64,000 nucleotides of DNA from Tenacibaculum finnmarkense (GTDB lineage: Bacteria; Bacteroidota; Bacteroidia; Flavobacteriales; Flavobacteriaceae): the NCBI RefSeq assembly GCF_900239185.1, contig NZ_OENA01000090.1, positions 1 to 64,000 of the forward strand. Direction: 5' to 3'. Positions 8,565 through 17,003 of the stretch are shown piece after piece; within the stretch, counting starts at the first letter, position 1, and each line of letters opens with the position of its first letter. The notes below the pieces were generated by a model. It was not told the DNA's origin, ran no database searches, and saw only the letters and a list, made by a program, of their open reading frames with translations. A program made the position numbers and the translations under genes.

Positions 8565-9953
8565 CTATAAATGAATCACTTCATCATAAGCATCAGCAAC
8601 AGCTTCCATAACTGCTTCACTCATAGTTGGGTGAGGGTGAATTGTTTTTAAAACTTCATGACCAGTAGTTTCTAATTTTCTACCTAAAACAGCTTCAGCA
8701 ATCATATCGGTAACACCTGCACCAATCATATGGCAACCTAACCATTCTCCGTATTTTGCATCAAAAATTACTTTTACAAAACCATCTGTAGTTCCAGCAG
8801 CAGTTGCTTTTCCAGAGGCAGAGAAAGGAAATTTACCAACTTTTAAATCGTAACCAGCTTCTTTTGCTTGCTTTTCTGTCATTCCAACAGAAGCAATTTC
8901 AGGAGTAGCATACGTACAACCAGGAATATTTCCATAGTCGATAGCTTCAGTATGTAAACCAGCTAATTTTTCAACTAAAGTAATTCCTTCAGCAGAAGCA
9001 ACGTGTGCTAAAGCTGGTCCAGGAGTTACATCACCAATAGCGAAATAACCAGGAATATTTGTTTGATAAAAATCGTTTACTAAAATTTTATCGCTATCAG
9101 TAATAATTCCAACATCTTCTAAACCGATGTTTTCGATATTTGTTTTAATTCCAACTGCCGATAATAAAATATCTGCTTCTAAAACAACTTCACCTTTTTT
9201 CGTTTTAACGGTAGCTTTTACGCCATCGCCAGAAGTATCAACAGTTTCAACAGATGAACTTGTCATTACTTTAATACCCGATTTTTTGAAAGAACGCTCC
9301 ATTTGTTTCGATACATCAATATCTTCAACAGGCACAATGTTTGGCATAAATTCAACAACAGTAACATCCGTTCCCATTGAATTATAAAAATGTGCAAACT
9401 CAACACCAATAGCACCCGAACCTACAACAATCATAGATTTTGGTTGACTAGGTAAGCTCATTGCCTGACGATAACCAATTACTTTTTTACCATCTTGAGG
9501 TAAATTTGGTAAAACTCTAGAACGTGCTCCAGTAGCGATAATAATATTATCAGCAGAATATTCAGTTACAGAACCATCTTTAGCGGTAACATCAACTTTT
9601 TTACCAGTTTTAATTTTACCAAAACCGTCAATAATGTCAATGTTGTTTTTCTTCATTAAAAAAGAAACACCTTTGCTCATTCCTTCGGCAACACCACGAC
9701 TACGTTTAATAACTGCTTCAAAATCTTTATCGATTGCTTCCGCTTTTAAACCATATTGGTCAACATGTTTTAAATAATCATAAACCTGAGCAGATTTTAA
9801 CAATGCTTTTGTAGGAATACACCCCCAGTTTAAGCAAATTCCACCTAAACTTTCTTTTTCAATTACTCCAACTTTAAAGCCTAATTGCGATGCTCTAATA
9901 GCAGTTACATATCCTCCAGGACCACTTCCGATTATTAATACGTCGTATTTCAT
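8565..9953 (-). CDS. lpdA: Dihydrolipoyl dehydrogenase (E3)
   Basis: FAD enzyme that reoxidises the dihydrolipoyl groups of the pyruvate and 2-oxoglutarate dehydrogenase complexes with NAD+. The 462-aa length is standard. Visible motifs: FAD-binding GSGPGGY at 9-15, redox disulfide in GGICLNWGCIPTKALL (C40, C45), NAD-binding GSGAIGVEFA in the middle, and the C-terminal active site HPHPTMSE with His441 and Glu446, which completes the partner subunit's active site in the dimer. ATG start at 9953. It is monocistronic here, followed by its own terminator at 8470-8497 and preceded by a repeat-rich gap. All key residues are intact, so it is expected to be functional. Confidence 0.97.
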   Translation of the reverse strand: MKYDVLIIGSGPGGYVTAIRASQLGFKVGVIEKESLGGICLNWGCIPTKALLKSAQVYDYLKHVDQYGLKAEAIDKDFEAVIKRSRGVAEGMSKGVSFLMKKNNIDIIDGFGKIKTGKKVDVTAKDGSVTEYSADNIIIATGARSRVLPNLPQDGKKVIGYRQAMSLPSQPKSMIVVGSGAIGVEFAHFYNSMGTDVTVVEFMPNIVPVEDIDVSKQMERSFKKSGIKVMTSSSVETVDTSGDGVKATVKTKKGEVVLEADILLSAVGIKTNIENIGLEDVGIITDSDKILVNDFYQTNIPGYFAIGDVTPGPALAHVASAEGITLVEKLAGLHTEAIDYGNIPGCTYATPEIASVGMTEKQAKEAGYDLKVGKFPFSASGKATAAGTTDGFVKVIFDAKYGEWLGCHMIGAGVTDMIAEAVLGRKLETTGHEVLKTIHPHPTMSEAVMEAVADAYDEVIHL

Positions 9954-10000
9954 GTTGTTAATTTTTTACTTATTGTTTGTTTATTTTATATGTTTTTTTC

Positions 10001-10037
10001 ACTTCGAGTGATTTTATTTTCAAAATCATATCGAGAA
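10001..10037. repeat. Short palindromic repeat, copy 1
   Basis: ACTTCGAGTGATTTTA, then TTTTCAAAATC, then ATATCGAGAATTTG: the same element as in 30-217, here in forward orientation. Confidence 0.65.
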
Positions 10038-10171
10038 TTTGGGCGTTCGGGCGGGCTTTCACTACTCGCTTTTTTTAGTTTTGTTCTCGATATAAATTTG
10101 CTAAAAAAGCAAATTCACTCGAACTGACAACTAAAAAAGAGCTCAAATATGCCGTTCAATCCCTAACGCGA
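10038..10171. repeat. REP-like repeat with the palindromic element inserted in its hairpin tip
   Basis: Outer arms run from GGGCGTTCGGGCGGGCTTTC through ACTCGCTTTTTTTAGTTTT on the left, and from AACTAAAAAAGAGCTC to CCGTTCAATCCCTAACGC on the right. The arms pair and correspond to the element at 18761-18860. Between them, about 10083-10128, sits an inverted copy of the TTCTCGATAT...TCACTCGAACTGACA element. Confidence 0.65.
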
Positions 10172-10259
10172 ATTTTCGTTTTTTCAACCCTATTTATTTT
10201 TAATTTTTTGAGTTTTAGTTCTTTTATCAAAAAATAAATAGGGCAGAAGCAACATTTTA

Positions 10260-12419
10260 TTACATTTTTTCAGGAACTTGAATACCTAACAAAGCAAATG
10301 CAGATTTAATAGTATCGGCAACTTTTTTAGATAATTGAACTCTGAATATTTTTTTATCTTGATTTTCTTCTCCTAAAATATGTACATTCTGATAAAAAGA
10401 ATTGAATTCTTTTACCAATTCGTAAGTATAATTAGCAATTACGGCAGGCGAATAATTATTAGCCGCTTGCTGAATTACTTCAGGATATAATTCTAATTGT
10501 TTAATTAATTCTTTTTCTTTTGCGTGTAATTCAATCGAAACAGCATTTGAATAATCAAAAGTTGCTTTTCTTAAAATAGATTGAATTCTAGCATATGTAT
10601 ATTGAATAAAAGGTCCTGTATTTCCTTGAAAATCTACAGAAGCTTTCGGATCGAATAAAATTCTCTTTTTAGGATCAACTTTTAAGATAAAATATTTTAA
10701 AGCTCCTAAACCAATAACGCTATATAATTCTTCTTTTTCTTGGTCAGAATAACCTTCTAATTTTCCTAATTCTTGCGAAATAGTACGAGCCGTATCTGTC
10801 ATTTCGTCCATTAAATCATCGGCATCAACAACAGTTCCCTCACGAGATTTCATTTTTCCAGAAGGTAAATCTACCATTCCGTAACTTAAATGATGTAATT
10901 GTTCTGCCCAAGAATATCCTAATTTCTTTAAAATTAAGAACAATACTTTAAAGTGATAATCTTGTTCGTTACCAACTGTATAAACCATTCCGCCAACATC
11001 GGGCATATCTTTTGCACGTTGAATAGCAGTTCCAATATCTTGAGTCATATAAACTGATGTTCCGTCTGAACGTAAAACCAGTTTTTCATCTAAACCATCT
11101 TCCGATAAATCACACCAAACAGAGCCGTCTTCTTTTTTATAAAAAACACCACTTTCTAAACCTTGGTCAACCGTATCTTTTCCTAATAAATAGGTATTAC
11201 TTTCGTAATATAATGTATCAAAATCAACACCGATACTTTTATAAGTAACATCAAATCCTTTGTAAACCCAAGAATTCATTTCTTTCCAAAGTGTTACAAC
11301 TTGCTCATCACCAGCTTCCCATTTACGAAGCATTTCTTGTGCTTGATATAATAATTTAGATTGCTCTCTTTCCTTAATAAATAATTCTTGTTGAATTTGA
11401 TATTTATTTTTTTTAAGAAATTTGTTTTCTTTAAGAAATTTATTTTCTAATTCTTTAAATTTATACTTTTTGTTTTCAATTACGCTTTCGAAAATTTCAA
11501 CTTTTTTGTCAAAAGAATTTGCTGCAAAAACCAAAGATAAACCAGTTACAATATCTGCAATGTTTTTATTTGATTGTTCATTTCCTTTTTTCTTTGTGTA
11601 AAAATAGGTTGCTAATGCAGCTCCTCCCAAAGCAAACCAAATATTTTTATTAGGAGAGTAAGACGTTTCTGTTTTTTTATTTATAATTTGATTAAAATCA
11701 CCTATTCCTTGTATTTTATTATTGTTATTTTCTAAAGCAGTTGAATAATATTTAGCTCTTTTTTTAAGGTTATTTAATTCTTCTGTATTTTTTAGCTCTT
11801 TCTTATATTCTTGGTCAAATTTTACGTAGTAGTTTCCTACTAATTTATCGCCTTTTAAACCGGTGTTTTCTGGAGTTTCTCCGTTTCCGAACTTTTCCCA
11901 AGCCAACATAGACTTACAAATATGAATTCCACGGTCGTTAATAATTTGAGTTTTATATACTTTTTTACCCGATGCTTTTAAAATTTCAGCCACCGAATAT
12001 CCTAATAAAACATTACGAACATGCCCTAAATGTAAAGGTTTATTGGTGTTAGGCGATGAATATTCCACCATACGAGAAGAATCATCTGCCGAAGGCGAAA
12101 TAAATCCGTAAGAAGTATTTGTTGCTATTTGATTGAAAAAATTAGTGTAAAAAGTATCGTCAATAACCAGGTTTAAAAACCCCTTTACCACATTATAATT
12201 GGTAATTTCGGTAACGTTTTCAACCAGATATTTCCCTAAATCCTCGCCAATTTGAACAGGATTTCCTTTTTTGTATCTTAAAAGAGGAAAAACCACTACA
12301 GTGATATCTCCTTCAAAATCTTTACGGGTTGCTTGAAATTCGACACTCGGAATTTCGATATTATATAAGGTTGAAAATCCTTCTTTTACTTTTGCTTCAA
12401 TTAAGGTTTGTACGCTCAT
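10260..12419 (-). CDS. argS: Arginyl-tRNA synthetase with a large inserted segment
   Basis: Class I synthetase charging tRNA-Arg. ATG 12419 is chosen because it is followed by VQTLIEAKV, the usual beginning; a TTG eight codons upstream is also open. Using residue numbers from that TTG (position 12443): N-terminal tRNA-binding domain 1-115, HIGH-type motif KPLHLGHVRN at 136-145, DRGIHICKSM at 170-179, KMSKS-type motif GKMKSREGT near 529-537, and the anticodon domain to 727. The protein is about 130 residues longer than the roughly 590 usual in this phylum. The excess lies at about residues 218-363 (DNA 11355-11792) and contains two hydrophobic segments, NIWFALGGAALATYFYT and IADIVTGLSLVFAANSF, then a long charged coiled-coil-like helix rich in Lys, Glu and Asn. 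The frame is unbroken and all catalytic motifs remain, so it is probably active, possibly membrane-attached. See findings. Confidence 0.96.
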   Translation of the reverse strand: MSVQTLIEAKVKEGFSTLYNIEIPSVEFQATRKDFEGDITVVVFPLLRYKKGNPVQIGEDLGKYLVENVTEITNYNVVKGFLNLVIDDTFYTNFFNQIATNTSYGFISPSADDSSRMVEYSSPNTNKPLHLGHVRNVLLGYSVAEILKASGKKVYKTQIINDRGIHICKSMLAWEKFGNGETPENTGLKGDKLVGNYYVKFDQEYKKELKNTEELNNLKKRAKYYSTALENNNNKIQGIGDFNQIINKKTETSYSPNKNIWFALGGAALATYFYTKKKGNEQSNKNIADIVTGLSLVFAANSFDKKVEIFESVIENKKYKFKELENKFLKENKFLKKNKYQIQQELFIKEREQSKLLYQAQEMLRKWEAGDEQVVTLWKEMNSWVYKGFDVTYKSIGVDFDTLYYESNTYLLGKDTVDQGLESGVFYKKEDGSVWCDLSEDGLDEKLVLRSDGTSVYMTQDIGTAIQRAKDMPDVGGMVYTVGNEQDYHFKVLFLILKKLGYSWAEQLHHLSYGMVDLPSGKMKSREGTVVDADDLMDEMTDTARTISQELGKLEGYSDQEKEELYSVIGLGALKYFILKVDPKKRILFDPKASVDFQGNTGPFIQYTYARIQSILRKATFDYSNAVSIELHAKEKELIKQLELYPEVIQQAANNYSPAVIANYTYELVKEFNSFYQNVHILGEENQDKKIFRVQLSKKVADTIKSAFALLGIQVPEKM

Positions 12420-12637
12420 TAGTTGTTGAAAATTGAACAACAAAATTACATAATTTATTTGGATGATATTTAAAGTGATTCTAACAATTTTCAGGATGTT
12501 TTAGCGGGTTAATAATTAAGTAAATTACGGTGCTTTGTTTCTCGAATTTAGTGAAGTTTAAAGAAATACCTCCAAGAGTATTACAGTGGTTTGTTTATTT
12601 GCGTAATATTTAAACTCATTCTAATAGTTTATATGAC

Positions 12638-12645
12638 TATTTTTG
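12638..12645 (+). promoter_or_regulatory. -7 box (TATTTTTG) immediately upstream of the YkgJ-type gene
   Basis: The box matches the Bacteroidota TAnnTTTG consensus and ends only 4 bases before the ATG at 12650. Transcription would start at or very near the start codon, giving a leaderless or nearly leaderless message. No TTTG is visible at the usual -33 distance, so confidence is limited. Confidence 0.4.
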
Positions 12646-12649
12646 CAGC

Positions 12650-13177
12650 ATGGATAGAGATTTAGAGAACTTAGAGAAGTTAGCAAAAGACGTAGAGAAG
12701 GAAAATAAAAAATATTTTTTAACCATAAAAAAACGAGTACCTAAAAACTTTGATGTTGTAGCGCAAGATTTACACGACAAAGAGTTTGCAAAAACTGATT
12801 GTTTAGACTGTGGTAACTGTTGTAAAACGACCAGCCCTATTTTTACAGATAAAGATACTGAGCGTATTGCTAAGCATTTAAAAATGAAAGTGCGTAATTT
12901 TGAAGAGCAATATTTAGAGCGTGATCAAGATGATTTTATGGTACTAAAAACAGCGCCATGTTCATTTTTAGACGAAAGTGATAATTCTTGTTTTATTTAT
13001 GATGTTCGCCCAAAAGCGTGTTCAGAATACCCACATACAAACCGCAAGAAATTTATTCAAATTTCAGATTTAACCATTGCAAACACCGCTATTTGCCCTG
13101 CAACATACAGAATTGTTGAAGAGTTAAAAAAACGTTTGCCAGTGCGCTCTAACGAAAAAATTAAAAGATTAGGGTAG
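12650..13177 (+). CDS. YkgJ-family cysteine-cluster protein (putative zinc/iron-chelating)
   Basis: A 175-aa cytoplasmic protein of the CxxCxxCC family (YkgJ, UPF0153). The defining cluster is CLDCGNCC with C51, C54, C57 and C58; further conserved cysteines are C104, C114, C124 (RPKACSEYP) and C149. The family is predicted to bind a metal or Fe-S centre; its biochemical role is not established. The first 40 residues are a charged helix. It is divergently oriented from argS and followed by a strong terminator, so it is monocistronic. Confidence 0.88.
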   Translation: MDRDLENLEKLAKDVEKENKKYFLTIKKRVPKNFDVVAQDLHDKEFAKTDCLDCGNCCKTTSPIFTDKDTERIAKHLKMKVRNFEEQYLERDQDDFMVLKTAPCSFLDESDNSCFIYDVRPKACSEYPHTNRKKFIQISDLTIANTAICPATYRIVEELKKRLPVRSNEKIKRLG

Positions 13178-13202
13178 TGTTTTAATATCATATTCCTTTA
13201 AA

Positions 13203-13242
13203 AAATTCCGCTTTACTATTATTTAATAGTAAAGCGGAATTT
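13203..13242 (+). terminator. Terminator after the YkgJ-type gene
   Basis: Stem AATTCCGCTTTACTATT, loop ATTT, perfect complement, followed by TTATTTTTT. Confidence 0.9.
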
Positions 13243-13328
13243 ATTTTTTACAATATTTTTACACTAATTTTTTAGGGATTTTAAAACAGTATTTTAAAAA
13301 TGAAGCCTATTTTTAAATGATATTTATG

Positions 13329-13336
13329 TATTTTTG
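13329..13336 (+). promoter_or_regulatory. -7 box TATTTTTG before the thioredoxin-like gene
   Basis: Matches TAnnTTTG 30 bases upstream of ATG 13367. The -33 element is not clear. Confidence 0.4.
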
Positions 13337-13366
13337 AGTTTAAAAATAGCTTAAATAAAAGACTTT

Positions 13367-14206
13367 ATGAAAAAAATCATTTTAACATTTGTATTATTAA
13401 TTTCAATATCACAACATGCCAAGGCAACAACTTGGATGACTTCTTTTGAAGATGCTAAAAAATTATCAATAGCAACAAATAAGTTAATATTGATTGATTT
13501 TTGGGCTACTTGGTGTTATCCTTGTCAAAAAATGGAAGCTGATACTTGGCGTACTCCAGAGGTTGAAAGCTTACTAAGCGCTTACATTCCTTTAAAAATA
13601 GATATTGATGTTTTTAGAAAAATTTCAAATAAATATTCGGCAAATAGAATTCCTTATGTTTTAATTGTTGATGCTTATGGTGAGGTTGTTTTCAATGAAA
13701 CAGGCTATAAAACCAAAGAACAGATGTTAAAAGTTTTAAAAAAATACACTATTAATACTAAGGTATTTCAAAATGATTTTGCCTCTTTTTATAAAAAACA
13801 AACTCCAGAGATTGCCCTATCTTTAGGTGAAAAGTATTTAGATGCTTCTATTTATTTAAAGGGAAAAATTAAATATGATTTTTTAAAATTAGGAGGGATT
13901 TATTTTAAAAAAATAAAGAAACTGACCTCTAAAAAAGAATATAAACAAAAATATTCGCAAAAAGTTAATTTATTAGCAGGTGCATACAAGTTACTAATTA
14001 AAGGTAAAAATGAAAAAGCGTTAAAATACTTAGATAAAAACTTTAAAGAAGTTGAAATTTTACCTGAAAATAAAGTATTGTTTGATTTTATAGGTTTTGC
14101 AGCTTATAATAAGTTAAAGGATAAAGAAAATGCTAAAATTTGGTATGAAAAATTAAAGACCGATAAAAATTATAAAACTTATCTTTCTAAATCAAGAAAA
14201 ATATAG
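13367..14206 (+). CDS. Exported thioredoxin-fold protein with helical C-terminal half
   Basis: Residues 1-20 form a signal peptide ending HAKA. A thioredoxin-like domain follows, with active site WATWCYPCQKM (C50, C53) and the cis-proline stretch RIPYVLIVD. The order resembles the thioredoxin_7/DUF255-type disulfide reductases of the periplasm. Residues from about 145 to the end are Lys/Glu-rich helices reminiscent of TPR-type repeats (EKALKYLDKNF, ENAKIWYEKL), suggesting a protein-binding half. A role in periplasmic thiol-disulfide handling is likely; partner and direction of electron flow are unknown. It is a single gene ending in a hairpin shared with the convergent neighbour. Confidence 0.82.
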   Translation: MKKIILTFVLLISISQHAKATTWMTSFEDAKKLSIATNKLILIDFWATWCYPCQKMEADTWRTPEVESLLSAYIPLKIDIDVFRKISNKYSANRIPYVLIVDAYGEVVFNETGYKTKEQMLKVLKKYTINTKVFQNDFASFYKKQTPEIALSLGEKYLDASIYLKGKIKYDFLKLGGIYFKKIKKLTSKKEYKQKYSQKVNLLAGAYKLLIKGKNEKALKYLDKNFKEVEILPENKVLFDFIGFAAYNKLKDKENAKIWYEKLKTDKNYKTYLSKSRKI

Positions 14207-14210
14207 TGAA

Positions 14211-14237
14211 AAAACGAGGTTTTATAGCCTCGTTTTT
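14211..14237. terminator. Bidirectional terminator
   Basis: AAAAACGAGG, loop TTTTATA, then CCTCGTTTTT between convergent genes. It overlaps the last codons of the minus-strand gene at 14222. Confidence 0.85.
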
Positions 14238-14806
14238 TTTTGTTCCATCAATTTTAAAATATGCTTTGCTCGCGCTTTACAGGCTTTGCTTTTGTGAATT
14301 ATTTTTGTGGTAATTAAGTGTTTTAATTCGAAATGTACCCAGTTTTTTTCTAATCCGAAGAAAAATAAAAAAGTCATACTATAAGCATATACCGCTATTT
14401 TTTGATCGGTAAGCAACCAATCGAAACCTGTTTCAATAATTGCATCAATATGTTTTGCTGTAACTGTGTTTTTTGTTTTATTTTGAGTTGTTGAGGTATA
14501 TTCTATCGCTAAATTTTCACATATTTTAGCACAAGGTCTAATAGCGCTATCAAAATGTAGGCTTGAAATTTTTTCTGTAAAAACACCTATATAAGGCAAT
14601 ATATAATTAATGCTGTGCTGTGTACAAATCCACTCTAAAACCCATGCCGCTTTAATAGATTGCTTATTATTTACATCAAAAGTTAAATAAACTAGCTGTT
14701 TTATTAATTTTGGATGTGCCAACACACTATTAGCAGTGTTATTTCTGTTTATTTTAGTAGGGGTTTTCATATCATCTAAAACAGAAATTAAAAAATCAAG
14801 ATTCAT
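14222..14806 (-). CDS. Conserved flavobacterial protein, HEAT-like, unknown function
   Basis: A 194-aa soluble protein without signal peptide. It is mostly predicted helix, with pairs such as LIKQLVYLTFDVNNKQSIKA, AAWVLEWICTQ and DSAIRPCAKICENLAIEY, which look like degenerate HEAT or ARM-type repeats. I recall relatives in Flavobacteriaceae that are sometimes labelled adenylosuccinate lyase; none of the signature motifs of that enzyme (such as GSSAMPYKRNP) is present, so that name should not be used. The gene stands alone between divergent and convergent neighbours. Confidence 0.72.
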   Translation of the reverse strand: MNLDFLISVLDDMKTPTKINRNNTANSVLAHPKLIKQLVYLTFDVNNKQSIKAAWVLEWICTQHSINYILPYIGVFTEKISSLHFDSAIRPCAKICENLAIEYTSTTQNKTKNTVTAKHIDAIIETGFDWLLTDQKIAVYAYSMTFLFFFGLEKNWVHFELKHLITTKIIHKSKACKARAKHILKLMEQKKTRL

Positions 14807-14870
14807 ATTGGTACGGTTTGTGTATTTTTGAATTCAATAAATTATTTAATCAATAAAAAAAGAAGTATCA

Positions 14871-15563
14871 ATGTTAAATATAAAAAGGATATTTTCAATA
14901 ACAGTTTTATTATCCGTTTTTTTTATGACTTCTATAGAAGCTCAGGAATTAAATAAAATAGACGCGAACGGAAACAGAATTGGCGCTTGGAAAAAACTAT
15001 ACTCCAACGGAAAAGTAAGGTACACAGGGCAGTTTGAAAATGGCAAAGAAGTAGGTGTTTTTAAGTTTTATTCAATTACATCATCAGGATCACCAATAAG
15101 TACAAAAACCTATGTAAACGGTACGGCTACTGTAAAATTTTACACTGAATTTGGCAAGTTAAAAAGCCAAGGTAAAATGATTGGTAAAAAGCGTGTTGGA
15201 AAATGGGTGTATTATTTTTCAAATGGAAAACCTGTTTCTCAAGAAAATTATAAAGATGGAAAACTAGACGGAATTTTTAAGAATTATTATCCGAACGGAA
15301 ATCTGACACAAGAATTACACTATTTAAAAGGAAAGAAAAATGGTGTATCTAAAACCTTTACCGATTCGGCTATTTTAATTGAAGAAACTCTTTATGTAAA
15401 CGGAAAATTAGAAGGAAAAGCCACTTATTACGATTTAAAAGGCGGTATTAAAGAAGAAGGAATGTATAAAAATGGTAAAAGAGTAGGGAAGTGGGAATTT
15501 TATATGGATGGCGAAAAAGTGAATAAGAAAAAGAAAATGAAAGTGTCTGATTTTAAAAAATAA
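14871..15563 (+). CDS. Exported YwqK/MORN-like repeat protein
   Basis: 230 aa with a signal peptide (cleavage after IEAQ, residue 25). The body consists of repeats of about 23 residues of the form NGxxxGxWxxYYxNG, for example NRIGAWKKLYSNGKVRYTGQ, KRVGKWVYYFSNGKPVSQE and KLDGIFKNYYPNGNLTQE. These are the MORN-like repeats called the YwqK-family antitoxin in automatic annotation. An antitoxin role is not supported here: the protein is exported and no toxin gene adjoins. It is probably a periplasmic or surface beta-sheet protein of unknown partner. A -7 box TATTTTTG is at 14823-14830. A related repeat protein lies at 17004-17813, on the other side of mnmA. Confidence 0.8.
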   Translation: MLNIKRIFSITVLLSVFFMTSIEAQELNKIDANGNRIGAWKKLYSNGKVRYTGQFENGKEVGVFKFYSITSSGSPISTKTYVNGTATVKFYTEFGKLKSQGKMIGKKRVGKWVYYFSNGKPVSQENYKDGKLDGIFKNYYPNGNLTQELHYLKGKKNGVSKTFTDSAILIEETLYVNGKLEGKATYYDLKGGIKEEGMYKNGKRVGKWEFYMDGEKVNKKKKMKVSDFKK

Positions 15564-15637
15564 TAGCCCATAATTAGGTATCAATTTAATTGATGTTGCT
15601 ATTAAAAATATCCATTATAAAAACAGAAACTTATTCG

Positions 15638-15645
15638 TAAATTTG
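15638..15645 (+). promoter_or_regulatory. -7 box TAAATTTG upstream of mnmA
   Basis: Matches TAnnTTTG, 19 bases before ATG 15665. No clear TTTG at -33. Confidence 0.4.
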
Positions 15646-15664
15646 TAGCTTACAAAAGTAAAAA

Positions 15665-16852
15665 ATGAAAAGAGTAGTAGTAGGACTTTCGGGAGGTGTA
15701 GATAGTAGTGTAACCGCTTATTTGTTAAAAGAGCAAGGATATGAAGTTATCGGCTTGTTTATGAAAAATTGGCATGATGATTCGGTTACGATTTCAGACG
15801 ATTGCCCGTGGTTAGAAGACAGTAACGACGCAATGTTGGTTGCCGAGAAATTAGGAATTCCTTTTCAAACCGTCGATTTAAGCGACCAATACAAAGAACG
15901 TATTGTTGATTATATGTTTAATGAATACGAAAAAGGACGCACGCCAAACCCTGATATTTTATGTAATCGAGAAATTAAATTTGATGTTTTTATGGACATC
16001 GCTTTAAGTTTAGGAGCCGATTACGTAGCAACAGGGCATTATTGCCGAAAAGCAGAAGAAGTAATTGATGGCGAAGCAGTTTATAAATTATTAGCAGGAA
16101 AAGATGCCAATAAAGACCAATCTTATTTTTTATGTCAATTATCTCAAAAACAGCTTGCAAAAGCAATGTTTCCAATTGGCGAATTAACAAAACCAGAGGT
16201 AAGAGAAATTGCTAAAAAAGCCGATTTAATTACTGCCGATAAAAAAGATTCTCAAGGATTGTGTTTTATTGGTAAAGTTCGTTTACCTGATTTTTTACAG
16301 CAAAAATTACAGCCAAAAGAAGGGGTAATTGTGCAAATTCCAACAAGTTTTGAGCAGTATAATCGTGAAATTCCACAGTTTGAAAATAAAGAAGCTGAAT
16401 TAGCATATTTCGCAACAAAATTTTCTTACAAAAAAGAAAGTGGAAAAACTGTAGGAAAGCATCAAGGAGCGCATTATTTTACCAAAGGACAGCGTAAAGG
16501 TTTAAATGTTGGTGGAACTAAAGAAGCGTTGTATGTTATTGAAACGGATGTAAATGAAAACATAATTTATACAGGTGAAGGAAAAACGCATCAAGGTTTA
16601 TATAGAAATGTATTGTTTGTTTCGAATGAAGAATTACATGCTGTTCGTGAAGATTTAGCTTTAAAATCGGGTGAAACTATGGAAGTGGAAGCAAGAATCC
16701 GCTACCGTCAGAAATTAGAAAAAGCAATATTACATAAAGTTGATAGCGGTTTATATGTTGAATTTGAAAACAAACAATCGGCAATTCAAGAAGGGCAGTT
16801 TGTAGCTTGGTATATTAACGAAGAATTAGTAGGTTCGGGAGTAATTTCTTAG
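15665..16852 (+). CDS. mnmA: tRNA 2-thiouridine(34) synthase
   Basis: Adenylates U34 of tRNA-Lys, -Glu and -Gln and replaces the 2-oxygen by sulfur. 395 aa, slightly longer than the roughly 360-370 of typical MnmA. The PP-loop GLSGGVDSS is at residues 7-15. The catalytic cysteine pair is C100 ([13 protein letters not shown]) and C200 (SQGLCFIGK). The C-terminal beta-barrel contains [21 protein letters not shown] and ends [13 protein letters not shown]. The extra length comes from a linker around 215-265 rich in Glu and Lys. All catalytic residues are present. It is a single gene flanked by MORN-like envelope proteins, with no other tRNA-modification gene nearby. Confidence 0.97.
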   Translation: MKRVVVGLSGGVDSSVTAYLLKEQGYEVIGLFMKNWHDDSVTISDDCPWLEDSNDAMLVAEKLGIPFQTVDLSDQYKERIVDYMFNEYEKGRTPNPDILCNREIKFDVFMDIALSLGADYVATGHYCRKAEEVIDGEAVYKLLAGKDANKDQSYFLCQLSQKQLAKAMFPIGELTKPEVREIAKKADLITADKKDSQGLCFIGKVRLPDFLQQKLQPKEGVIVQIPTSFEQYNREIPQFENKEAELAYFATKFSYKKESGKTVGKHQGAHYFTKGQRKGLNVGGTKEALYVIETDVNENIIYTGEGKTHQGLYRNVLFVSNEELHAVREDLALKSGETMEVEARIRYRQKLEKAILHKVDSGLYVEFENKQSAIQEGQFVAWYINEELVGSGVIS

Positions 16853-16872
16853 AACTTGTTTGTTTAAAGAGT

Positions 16873-16906
16873 CCGTCAAGCTGAATTTATTTCAGCTTCG
16901 CATTCT
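16873..16906. repeat. Short hairpin-forming repeat remnant
   Basis: The segment contains AAGCTGAA, TTTA, TTTCAGCTT, an 8-9 bp stem. The string TTTATTTCAGC followed by T-rich/GCA recurs, inverted and diverged, within the element at 28019-28222. Interpreted as a fragment of a dispersed family; weak evidence. Confidence 0.4.
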
Positions 16907-17003
16907 AATTTTCCAGATTTTTTAACGCTGTATTTATATTATTTATAAAAAAATGCGATTTTTAATTATTAAAAGCTATGAACGAATAAAAATTAAAAAG
17001 AAA

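Larger units (their letters stand above)
9954..10259. other. Gap of about 300 bp filled by dispersed repeats
   Basis: This gap between the argS 3' end and the lpdA 5' end contains two inverted copies of the TCGAGTGA/TATCGAGAA element, a REP-like repeat interrupted by one of them, and a long-armed hairpin at 10188-10243 (CCCTATTTATTTT with its complement, loop about 30 nt) that may end argS transcription. No coding sequence is seen. Confidence 0.7.

Noticed and set aside
14222..14806. Adenylosuccinate lyase name for the 194-aa protein
   Set aside because: None of the catalytic signatures of that enzyme is present and the protein is far too short.
14871..15563. YwqK-type toxin-antitoxin antitoxin
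   Set aside because: The protein is exported and no toxin-like neighbour exists; the name reflects only the repeat type.
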